A DNA stretch of 46,979 bases from an uncultured Eubacteriales bacterium (GTDB taxonomy: Bacteria > Bacillota > Clostridia > Oscillospirales > CAG-272). Of the stretch, positions 9,201-16,373 are shown in pieces (position 1 is the stretch's first letter; each line of letters starts with the position of its first letter). The notes under the pieces were generated by a model, which saw nothing but the letters and a program-made list of their open reading frames with translations, had not been told where the DNA came from and did not search any database. The translations under genes were made by a program, and so were the position numbers. The stretch is taken from contig CATWNM010000014.1 in the NCBI GenBank assembly GCA_958352145.1, positions 1 through 46,979 of the forward strand. The letters are read 5' to 3'.

Positions 9201-9980
9201 GTATTTCCGGGTACAAACTGCGAATTCGACTCTGCGCGGGCAATGCGCGAAGCGGGTGCGGACGCAGAAATTTTTGTCATCAACAACCTGACGGCAGACG
9301 GCGTTGCCCGCAGTGTGGAAGCGTTTGCTCAAAAGGTAGCAGGCGCGCAGATGATTTTCATCCCCGGCGGTTTTTCCGGCGGTGATGAACCCGACGGTTC
9401 CGGCAAATTCATCACGGCTTTCTTCCGAAGCGGCGCGGTCAAAGCTTCTGTCGAAGCGCTTTTGGAAAAGCGGGACGGTCTGATCTGCGGTATCTGCAAC
9501 GGATCTCAGGCGCTGATCAAGCTGGGACTCGTTCCTTTTGGGAGAATCGTCGATACGGACGAAAATTGTCCTACCCTGACCTACAATACCATTGGACGCC
9601 ACCAATCGCGCATCGTGCGTACGCGCATCGCCTCCAACATGTCACCGTGGCTCAGCGAAACGCGCGTAGGCGATGTGTATCTCGTCCCGGTTTCGCACGG
9701 CGAAGGCCGTTTCCTGGCCAGCGACTCGATGATCGAAAAGCTTGCAGAAAACGGGCAAATCGCAACGCAGTATGCCGATCCAAACGGCAGCGCGACTATG
9801 GATATCCGCTATAATCCCAACGGCTCCGCAGCGGCAATCGAGGGCATTACCTCGCCCGACGGACGCGTCTTCGGGAAAATGGGACATGCGGAACGCATCG
9901 GGAAAGACCTGTATAAAAACGTGTACGGCGACTACGATATTAAAATGTTCAAATCGGCTGTAAAGTACTTTAATACTTAA
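6285..9980 (+). CDS. purL: Single-chain FGAM synthase PurL
   Basis: PurL converts FGAR to FGAM using glutamine and ATP. The 1231-residue protein is the long single-chain form found in Clostridia and others, not the three-part PurL/PurQ/PurS system. It has an N-terminal PurS-like region (about 1-170), a linker with TYWSDHCRHTTF, two AIR-synthase-like halves (FKNETHNHPTEIEPFGGAATCIGG and later GIGAIGGKDSMSG marks), and a C-terminal class I glutaminase domain starting near PRVIIPVFPGTNCEFD. The glutaminase nucleophile is Cys1071 in GICNGSQ, with a partner His in VSHGEGRF. It begins 3 bases after purD, and AGGAG lies inside the end of purD. Confidence 0.96.
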   Translation: MVYRVYVEKKKELANEAAALCADARTLLGVTALEDVRILNRYDVENIDEALFEYAKRTVFSEPQLDLIYDHPDLSGARAFAVEYLPGQFDQRADSAAQCIQIISCGDRPLVRTAKLYLLYGALSELEITRIKKYVINPVEAREASFASFETLRADWEIPSGVETLTGFCEMEEKALSPCIQKYGLAMDENDLAFCRDYFRGEHRDPTITELRMIDTYWSDHCRHTTFLTTLDNVTFEDKLLEDAYTQYLRVRAQLGRKKPVCLMDIATIAVRHLRAAGMLDKLDESEEINACTVKMTVTIDGKEEPWLLLFKNETHNHPTEIEPFGGAATCIGGAIRDPLSGRAYVYGAMRVTGAANPLRPVEETLPGKLPQRKIVTTAAAGYSSYGNQIGLATGIVDEIYHDGYAAKRMEIGAVVAAAPAKNVRRERPAPGDLVVLLGGRTGRDGCGGATGSSKSHDLHSLESCGAEVQKGNAPEERKLQRLFRSGEVCRMIKRCNDFGAGGVSVAVGELADGLDIDLNKVTKKYEGLDGTELAISESQERMAVVIAPESRDRFFELAAAENLEATVIAAVKAEPRLTMRWNGKTIVDISRDFLNSNGAEKHMEAILCAPQAFEKALPEDFCTGLGNLAEDLNVCSKRGLSERFDSTIGAGTVLMPFGGKYQLTPIQAMVQKISLETGNTDDCSLMAFGYNPFITEQSPFHGAYLAVVESVAKLIATGAAFQDVYLTFQEYFERLGRDPKRWGKPVSALLGAFRAQMELGIGAIGGKDSMSGSFENLDVPPTLVSFAVTTSKTKHILSPEFKEAEHRVVLLAPEYSGEGLPDAKSLLNLFNRVTALMRAGKVAAAWTPGYGGISEAILKMCFGNMLGFRFEDALPLELLFGYRYGAFVLELTDNSDVGVLLGTTTNDGSIKYGDAACPLNRLLGMYEDKLESVFPCKVSEKSKAAPNLTFESGTQHRSPALKTAKPRVIIPVFPGTNCEFDSARAMREAGADAEIFVINNLTADGVARSVEAFAQKVAGAQMIFIPGGFSGGDEPDGSGKFITAFFRSGAVKASVEALLEKRDGLICGICNGSQALIKLGLVPFGRIVDTDENCPTLTYNTIGRHQSRIVRTRIASNMSPWLSETRVGDVYLVPVSHGEGRFLASDSMIEKLAENGQIATQYADPNGSATMDIRYNPNGSAAAIEGITSPDGRVFGKMGHAERIGKDLYKNVYGDYDIKMFKSAVKYFNT

Positions 9981-10005
9981 CCGGCTCTTATGGAAGGAGA
10001 TCACC

Positions 10006-11679
10006 ATGAAGTATCTTTCGGATATTGAAATCGCACAGAACTGTTCAATGAAACCGATTTCTGAAATCGCCGCCGAAGCGGGAATTTCGGAAAAATACGT
10101 CGAGCAGTACGGCCGGTATAAGGCGAAGATCGACCTCTCCCTGATGGACGAAACCGAACGCACGGACGGGAAACTGATTCTCGTCACCGCAATTACGCCC
10201 ACGCCTGCCGGCGAGGGAAAAACGACGACCACCATCGGTCTTGCGGACGGATTGAAAAGAATCGGCAAGCGTGTAACCGTCGCACTTCGTGAGCCTTCGC
10301 TCGGCCCGGTATTCGGCATTAAAGGCGGCGCGGCAGGCGGCGGTTATGCCCAAGTGGTGCCAATGGAAGACATTAATCTTCATTTCACCGGAGATTTTCA
10401 TGCCATCGGCGCCGCAAACAACCTGCTCGCTGCCATGATAGACAATCACATTCATCAGGGAAACGCGCTCGGCATCGACACGCGCAAGATCACCTGGAAG
10501 CGCTGCGTAGACATGAACGACCGGCAACTCCGCAATATCGTGGACGGTCTCGGCGGCCGTGTCAACGGCGTGCCGCGGGAGGACGGATTTGACATTACCG
10601 TCGCCTCCGAGATCATGGCGGTGCTCTGTCTTTCCGCTTCCATTTCCGATCTGAAACAAAAGCTTGCACAAATCATCATCGGCTATACCGCGGACGACAA
10701 ACCAGTGCGCTGCGGAGATCTGCACGCGGAGGGCGCCATGACCGCGCTGCTGCGCGACGCGCTGAAGCCGAATCTTGTACAGACGCTCGAGGGGACGCCT
10801 GCATTCGTCCACGGAGGTCCTTTTGCAAATATTGCGCACGGCTGCAATTCGATCACGGCGACACGCATGGCGCTAAAGCTTGGAGACTACACTGTGACCG
10901 AAGCGGGATTCGGCGCCGATCTCGGCGCGGAAAAATTTTTGGATATCAAATGCCGCCTCGCAGGGCTCATTCCTGCCGCCGTCGTCATCGTAGCGACCAT
11001 CCGGGCGCTGAAAATGCACGGAGGCATGCCCAAAAGCGAACTGGGGCGCGAAGATCTCGAGGCGCTTAAGCGAGGACTTCCCAATTTGCTCCGTCACGTT
11101 TCCAACATCAAAAACGTTTATAGGCTGCCGCTGGTAGTCGCGCTCAACCGCTTTCCTACCGACACCGACGCGGAAACCGCACTCGTACTGGATCAATGCC
11201 GCGCGCTCGGCGTAAACGCGGTTCTCTCCGACGTATGGGCAAAGGGGGGCGCAGGCGGTACCGAACTTGCAAAAGAAGTCGTCCGTCTGTGCGAAATGCC
11301 TGGCGATTTTGCCTTCTCCTATCCGCTGGATTGCCCAATCGAGGAGAAGATCGAGATGATCGTACGGCGCATATACGGCGGCGCGGGTATCTCGGTCGCG
11401 CCAGCCGCAAAAAAGCAAATCGACTTGCTCACCGCGCTCGGCTACGGGAATCTGCCCGTCTGCATTGCCAAAACGCAGTACAGCTTTTCGGACGATCCCA
11501 CGCTTGCCGGCGCGCCCGAAAAATTCATAGTCAACGTAAAGAATGTGAAAATTTCCGCGGGCGCGGGCTTCATTGTAGTCCTGACCGGCGACATTATGAC
11601 CATGCCGGGACTCCCCCGCATTCCCGCGGCAGAAAAAATCGACGTAGATGCAAACGGAAAAATTTCTGGCTTGTTTTAA
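10006..11679 (+). CDS. fhs: Formate-tetrahydrofolate ligase Fhs
   Basis: Fhs makes 10-formyl-THF from formate, THF and ATP. The 557-residue chain matches the family length. The P-loop TPAGEGKTTTT (from residue 66) is followed by REPSLGPVFGIKGGAAGGGYAQV and INLHFTGDFHAI. The ATG follows AAGGAGATCACC. It is the last gene before the operon terminator, 25 bases after purL. In acetogens Fhs also serves the Wood-Ljungdahl pathway, but here its position behind a ZTP riboswitch indicates a job in feeding formyl groups to purine synthesis. Confidence 0.97.
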   Translation: MKYLSDIEIAQNCSMKPISEIAAEAGISEKYVEQYGRYKAKIDLSLMDETERTDGKLILVTAITPTPAGEGKTTTTIGLADGLKRIGKRVTVALREPSLGPVFGIKGGAAGGGYAQVVPMEDINLHFTGDFHAIGAANNLLAAMIDNHIHQGNALGIDTRKITWKRCVDMNDRQLRNIVDGLGGRVNGVPREDGFDITVASEIMAVLCLSASISDLKQKLAQIIIGYTADDKPVRCGDLHAEGAMTALLRDALKPNLVQTLEGTPAFVHGGPFANIAHGCNSITATRMALKLGDYTVTEAGFGADLGAEKFLDIKCRLAGLIPAAVVIVATIRALKMHGGMPKSELGREDLEALKRGLPNLLRHVSNIKNVYRLPLVVALNRFPTDTDAETALVLDQCRALGVNAVLSDVWAKGGAGGTELAKEVVRLCEMPGDFAFSYPLDCPIEEKIEMIVRRIYGGAGISVAPAAKKQIDLLTALGYGNLPVCIAKTQYSFSDDPTLAGAPEKFIVNVKNVKISAGAGFIVVLTGDIMTMPGLPRIPAAEKIDVDANGKISGLF

Positions 11680-11712
11680 CGAAAAGGCGGTATCATAGCT
11701 TGCCAACAGCGA

Positions 11713-11750
11713 CAGTGCGGCAGAAAAATTTTCTGCCGCACTGCCTTTTT
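11713..11750 (+). terminator. Terminator of the purine operon
   Basis: A 15-bp stem (CAGTGCGGCAGAAAA, 11713-11727, with its exact complement at 11729-11743) is followed by CCTTTTT. It stands between the convergent fhs and queT genes and may serve both strands, though the T-run is clear only on the plus strand. Confidence 0.9.
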
Positions 11751-11784
11751 CGTTATATTTATGGTTGTTTTTCAAATTCTCTCT

Positions 11785-12267
11785 TTATCCGAATATCCGC
11801 CGACCGCGTTTATCCAGTGCAAAGAGCAAAAGCATACCGAACCCATATACGGAGATGATCTCACCGGCGCCGACCGTCAGCATCAAATACCACCATGCGT
11901 CAGGCACTCCATAAGCCAGCCGAAGCACAAAAGGCACGATCAGCATATTGGCAAGCACAGTCGGCAGAGGCACCAGCCGCTTAAAGCGCCGGACAAAATA
12001 AGCGACGGATGCACCGAGCAGCGTTGCAAAACTGCCGAAAATCACATCCCAAAATACGGCGCCAGTCAAAAGATTGGCCAAAATACAGCCGATAAACAAG
12101 CCCGGGATTGCCGCAGGCGTAAAATAAGGCAATATGCAGAGCGCCTCTGAAAAGCGCACCTGCACAGCGCCGCTGGAAAGACCCAGCAATGCGGCAAGCC
12201 AAGTAAGCACGACATACAACGCGGCAATTACCGCCCCTTGACAGAGAAATTTGCTTTTTTGTTTCAT
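11785..12267 (-). CDS. queT: QueT-family queuosine precursor transporter (ECF S component)
   Basis: QueT is a small membrane protein thought to take up queuosine precursors with the shared ECF energising module, which is not in this window. The 160-residue protein has about five to six hydrophobic segments and family marks such as SSGAVQVRFSEALCILPYF and PGLFIGCILANL near the middle. The ATG at 12267 was chosen because AGGAGA (12275-12280) lies just upstream. A longer open frame would run through the riboswitch and promoter and is not credible. Identification rests on the sequence and on the preQ1 riboswitch in front of it. Confidence 0.9.
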   Translation of the reverse strand: MKQKSKFLCQGAVIAALYVVLTWLAALLGLSSGAVQVRFSEALCILPYFTPAAIPGLFIGCILANLLTGAVFWDVIFGSFATLLGASVAYFVRRFKRLVPLPTVLANMLIVPFVLRLAYGVPDAWWYLMLTVGAGEIISVYGFGMLLLFALDKRGRRIFG

Positions 12268-12274
12268 TTTCCTA

Positions 12275-12315
12275 TCTCCTAGTTTTGTTTTATGTGAGGA
12301 GGATTTCGAACTCAC
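12275..12315 (-). promoter_or_regulatory. preQ1-I riboswitch controlling queT translation
   Basis: Read on the minus strand, stem P1 pairs GTGAG (12315-12311) with CTCAC (12298-12294) around a 12-base loop that begins TTCGAAAT. The A-rich tail ATAAAACAAAACTAGGAGA follows. Layout and spacing match the preQ1-I class, whose tail folds back into the P1 groove to form a pseudoknot. The tail contains the ribosome-binding site AGGAGA, so ligand binding should hide it and shut off translation. Confidence 0.9.
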
Positions 12316-12322
12316 GACAAGC

Positions 12323-12351
12323 ATTTTAACACGTTCTTCTCATGATTACAA
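12323..12351 (-). promoter_or_regulatory. queT promoter
   Basis: On the minus strand TTGTAA (12351-12346) and TAAAAT (12328-12323) are 17 bases apart, with a TG extension before the -10 box. Transcription would begin at about 12316, one base before the first base of the riboswitch stem, which supports both calls. Confidence 0.75.
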
Positions 12352-12435
12352 GGATTTTGCAATTTTATTTTTGAAAAATATTCCAGTTTTTGAATCCGCC
12401 CAATGCTGCAATTTTTTTGCCGAACGAGTTGAAAT

Positions 12436-12470
12436 TTTGCGTTGCCCAAAATCCGGCAATATGCTATAAT
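12436..12470 (+). promoter_or_regulatory. Promoter of the first two giant surface-protein genes
   Basis: TTGCCC (12442-12447), a 17-base spacer and an extended -10 box TGCTATAAT (12462-12470) form the promoter. The 11-base stretch TTTGCGTTGCC (12436-12446), which covers the -35 box, recurs unchanged at the promoter of the third paralog at 21105. Confidence 0.75.
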
Positions 12471-12509
12471 TTAAGTGAAAAATCGAATCCGAATAGAGCG
12501 AGGTATACA

Positions 12510-15500
12510 ATGAAAAAAATTTTAACTTTAACGCTTGCGTTTGTCATGATATTTCTCCTCACAGCCTGCAATGAAAACGCGTCCGTCCCGACGTCCGGCA
12601 CGGACGGTACCGGCATCACTTCAAACGATTATGAAAAATCCGACGCATCGCAAACAGAAGGGCTCTCGCCGCCACTCAGCGGCGCAACCGTCTACGTACA
12701 TTCAGCCGCAGGCAGCGACGAAGCCGCGGGCAGTGCAGACGCGCCTTTCAAAACCATCCCGCACGCCATTGAAAAACTAAAAGAGACCGGCGGCCGGATT
12801 GTTATTATGGATGCATATTCCGTCGTTTCCACGATGACCGAGCCGGCGCACGCCGCGCCGATTGTCATTTCCACAAGCGACGGAGAAACGGATTATGGCA
12901 AGGACGGCGCAAAGCTGGTGTTTGGCAGCGCGCTCCGCTATCTACTCGGCGGCGATACTTCCTTTGAAAACATTCAGATTGATTTTTCACAAACACTGAA
13001 TTTTGTTGCCAATTACAACCACATTACGTTCGGCGAAGGCATTGTCACAAACAATACGACCAATGGGAACGGCGTGTATATCGTCGGCGGCTATCAAAGT
13101 CCGGGCAACGACGTAAACATAAACAAGGATTCTCATATCACAATACAAAGCGGCACATTTTACGCTGTAGCCGGCGGCACAAGGCAAGCCGCCTCCGGCG
13201 CGAAAAATATGACCTTTACCGGCACGCATAACATTGACATCTCGGGCGGCACAATTTCCAAAGTATACGGCGGTTCCTTAGAAAAGCAGTACTCCAATCA
13301 TGCAAATATCACCGTCAGCGGCGGAAATGTCGCTCAGTTGTTTACGGGCGGCGACGCAACACGCCGGCTCAATGGAAACGCCACCGTCACCTTATCGGGC
13401 GGCTCGGTCGATCAGCTGAACGTCAACAACGTGATCGGTTCGGCCGATGTGTATCTGACCGGCGCAGCCGTCGGAAAAGCTTCGATTTCCTACGGAAACG
13501 CTGAGGTCGCAGAACTTGCGCAGAAAGCAAACCGAGTCAAAGCACTCCACTTTAACGCACTCTTTTACGAACCGACGCTGATCGAAGCAATCGGCGCTAG
13601 CTTTGACACAGCGATAAATATCACAGAGATTTACGCAAAAGAAGGCGCTCTTGGCACCGGTGCTTCCCGCTCCGATCCCATATCCTTTGCCGGCGCATTT
13701 TCTGCGGCGGCAAAAATGGGCGGCAAAATTTCGGTCATCGGCACAGTCCAGCTAAAAGGATTTTCAGAATCCGCGCACAGCGCCGGGATTCAAATTACAG
13801 GTGCAGACAAGGAAAGCACGCTCCGTATCGACGGCATTTATACCCTCGGCGGCGAAACAACACTTGAAAATATCACGCTTGCCGCAGACAACTGCACTTT
13901 CCAGGCGGAAAACGGCAAATTGACCGTCCGGGATACGGTGACCATGTCCGGCAAAGCGAATATAAGCGGTTCCGCCGCACTGTACGGCGGCGTCTTCGGC
14001 ACCGTAAGCGGCGGGAGCGCCGACGCGGTCATTGTCATAGACGGCGCAGATGCGGACACGGTGACCGGCGGAACGGCATCCGCCAATATCGAAATCATAG
14101 ACGGCGCGGTCGGTACGCTGAAAACCTCCGAAAGCACAATTCGCCGCTTTCATCTGAATATAAGCGGAGGCAGCGTTCAGAAACTGGAATTCAACAATGT
14201 CAGCGAAGAACTGGAGATTATCCTGTACGGCGGCACAGTCGGCGCATACGCAGTCAGCGGCACAAACGTACAGGGTACCGCAAAGCTGAACGAAGCCTTT
14301 TATAAGCTGGCAGACCTCGGCCCGGCGGCTTCCTTGTTCACAGTAGACGATGAACAAGTCGTTTACCTGATGAACGGCGGCACCGGCAACGGAATGAGAC
14401 CCACGATGCCGCTCGGCAACCTCACGGACGCCTATGCAGCCCTCCCGAACGGCGGCGTGATTGTCGTATGCGGCGAATATACCCTCAGCGGCACACTGGG
14501 CAATTCGACCCACACATCCAAAATTACGATCACGTCCGTGTACGACGGCATAGATTACGCAAAAACAAACGGCGCGAAATTCCAATTCAACACCAATCTT
14601 TACTGTGCCGGCGAAACAGAATTCCGCGACATCACGCTGGTCTGCGCCAAGCGCTACGGCGTTTTGTACGCAAACGGACACAAGCTCACGCTCGGCGACA
14701 ACATCACCTGTGAAATGCATAGCAGCGTCACTACATACCTGTCTGTTATGGGCGGTGGAACGCCGGGACTCACCGGCACAGACCTGACGATTAACAGCGG
14801 AAAATGGCAAAGAGTGCGCGGCGGCAACGCAATGGACGCCTCGGCTATGACAGTCAATCTCACAATCAACGGCGGCGAATTTGTCGAACGCCTGACGCTT
14901 GGCAGCGGCACCTCGCACGGCGGCGATATCCATGCCGAAATCAACGGCGGCACATTCTACCAGGGCATTTTTGCCTCTACGCTCGACTCAAGCGATCTTT
15001 CACTAAATTCAAACGTTGTGCTGACGGTCAACGGAGGCACATTTTACGGCACGATCGCCGCAGCCAGTACAACGCTCGGCACCTATTCGGGCAGCTACAG
15101 CGTCTACATAAACGGCGGAGACTTCGCGCATGTCACCGACCTCACCGGCACGTCCAAATTAAACGGCGGCATGACGAGCGCGCTGTATCCTGCCTCGAAT
15201 ATCGATCTCGAAGCAAACGAAACCGGGACACTTTCCTTTACCAATCCCATACGGTCCAACGGTGCTGACCCCTGGCTGTTCTTCTATGAAGGAAACTACT
15301 ATTACATCGCTACCGGCAGCACGCAACTGACGCTGTTTAAAGCGGCGAACATCGCCGATCTGCAATATGCTTCCGGAACGGTTATCTACAAGCCCGACAC
15401 AGGAAAAATGTGGTCTAAAAATCTCTGGTCTCCCGAAATTCATTATTTCGGGCCTGAGGATTTCGGCGAGGAATATGCCGGATGGTACTGCTTCATTGCC

Positions 15501-16313
15501 TGCGACGACGGCAACAATGTCAATCACCGCATGTATGTGATCAAGTGCCTGACGGACGACCTGATGGGACCGTGGGGACACCCGGTCACCGGAGAAGCTA
15601 ACGTACCGATCAAAGTAGAAAGCCCAGACTATCCCGCGCTGACCGACGAAACGTGGGCGGCAGGTCAAACGATCATCCGCATCGACGGCGCGCTGTATAC
15701 CATGTGGGTCGGAGAATCTGGCCGCGGCACTTCGAATTTCTATCAGACGATCAACATCGCACAGATGTCCAACCCGTGGACGATCACCGGAACCTACGGC
15801 GTGATCTGCACGCCGGAATATTCCTGGGAAATGGGCGGCGCAGCCTACAACGCTTCCACCGGCGCATCTTACCCGAAAGTCGTTGAGGGCGGCACGGCCG
15901 TTTACGGCAGCGACGGCTCGATCTACGTGGTCTACTCCGGCAGCGGCTACTGGACGACCGAATATAAGCTCGGCCAACTCAAATATCTGGGCGGCGATCC
16001 GCTGGACATCCAGAGTTGGGAGAAACTCCCGACGCCAATTTTCTCAAAATCGGACGAACTCAACGGCTGCGGCCATGCTTCTTATGTGACCGACACAGAC
16101 GGTCAGGGGTGGATCTGTTATCACGCATATCTCGGGAAAGACACATCCAGCGGCCGGTATGCATTTGTCGAGCCCTACACCGCAGATAAAGACGGCGTGG
16201 TCATCGGCAGCGGCTCAAAGCATCCTGAAAGCCCCTCCAAAGTCTACACGGTCAACGTCAATCCTACTCCTCTCGCCGAAAAAATCGACCGCTTCGATTC
16301 CGTCGCAAAATAA
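12510..16313 (+). CDS. Giant lipoprotein: beta-helix repeats plus GH43-like domain (paralog 1)
   Basis: A 1267-residue secreted lipoprotein. The signal peptide ends in the lipobox LTAC with the lipid-modified Cys20, followed by a Ser/Thr-rich linker. From residue 61 begins a beta-helix of the DUF1565 kind, with recurring SGG, NGG and TGG turns. Its capping motif (xVYV..GSD..G....P..T) recurs twice in variant form further along. The last ~370 residues look like a GH43 five-bladed propeller: candidate base Asp920 in GADPW, LWSPEIHYF, candidate acid Glu1126 in VVEGGTAV, and GHAS/CYHAY at the end. The place where relatives carry W-A-x-D reads WAAGQ (1049-1053), so activity is uncertain. A glycan-binding or glycan-cleaving role is inferred. 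ATG at 12510 follows GCGAGG. The next paralog begins 60 bases on. Confidence 0.85.
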   Translation: MKKILTLTLAFVMIFLLTACNENASVPTSGTDGTGITSNDYEKSDASQTEGLSPPLSGATVYVHSAAGSDEAAGSADAPFKTIPHAIEKLKETGGRIVIMDAYSVVSTMTEPAHAAPIVISTSDGETDYGKDGAKLVFGSALRYLLGGDTSFENIQIDFSQTLNFVANYNHITFGEGIVTNNTTNGNGVYIVGGYQSPGNDVNINKDSHITIQSGTFYAVAGGTRQAASGAKNMTFTGTHNIDISGGTISKVYGGSLEKQYSNHANITVSGGNVAQLFTGGDATRRLNGNATVTLSGGSVDQLNVNNVIGSADVYLTGAAVGKASISYGNAEVAELAQKANRVKALHFNALFYEPTLIEAIGASFDTAINITEIYAKEGALGTGASRSDPISFAGAFSAAAKMGGKISVIGTVQLKGFSESAHSAGIQITGADKESTLRIDGIYTLGGETTLENITLAADNCTFQAENGKLTVRDTVTMSGKANISGSAALYGGVFGTVSGGSADAVIVIDGADADTVTGGTASANIEIIDGAVGTLKTSESTIRRFHLNISGGSVQKLEFNNVSEELEIILYGGTVGAYAVSGTNVQGTAKLNEAFYKLADLGPAASLFTVDDEQVVYLMNGGTGNGMRPTMPLGNLTDAYAALPNGGVIVVCGEYTLSGTLGNSTHTSKITITSVYDGIDYAKTNGAKFQFNTNLYCAGETEFRDITLVCAKRYGVLYANGHKLTLGDNITCEMHSSVTTYLSVMGGGTPGLTGTDLTINSGKWQRVRGGNAMDASAMTVNLTINGGEFVERLTLGSGTSHGGDIHAEINGGTFYQGIFASTLDSSDLSLNSNVVLTVNGGTFYGTIAAASTTLGTYSGSYSVYINGGDFAHVTDLTGTSKLNGGMTSALYPASNIDLEANETGTLSFTNPIRSNGADPWLFFYEGNYYYIATGSTQLTLFKAANIADLQYASGTVIYKPDTGKMWSKNLWSPEIHYFGPEDFGEEYAGWYCFIACDDGNNVNHRMYVIKCLTDDLMGPWGHPVTGEANVPIKVESPDYPALTDETWAAGQTIIRIDGALYTMWVGESGRGTSNFYQTINIAQMSNPWTITGTYGVICTPEYSWEMGGAAYNASTGASYPKVVEGGTAVYGSDGSIYVVYSGSGYWTTEYKLGQLKYLGGDPLDIQSWEKLPTPIFSKSDELNGCGHASYVTDTDGQGWICYHAYLGKDTSSGRYAFVEPYTADKDGVVIGSGSKHPESPSKVYTVNVNPTPLAEKIDRFDSVAK
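15036..16042 (+). repeat. 1007-bp duplicated segment, copy A
   Basis: This stretch is, by eye, identical base for base to 18861-19867 (offset 3825). It covers the end of the beta-helix and most of the GH43-like domain. One base outside each end the copies differ, and the flanks are clearly divergent. The pattern suggests recent gene conversion or recombination between paralogs 1 and 2. Confidence 0.9.
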
Positions 16314-16373
16314 AAACAGGTTATATCCCATTGCGCAATCTATTCCAAAACCAATGTTTCTTGAGGTAAACCA

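Noticed and set aside
13764..14933. Long minus-strand open frame (389 codons) within giant paralog 1
   Set aside because: It mirrors the repetitive Gly/Asp/Thr codon use of the real gene, has no ribosome-binding site, and its product resembles no protein family. The same kind of shadow occurs in paralog 2 (18984-20339).
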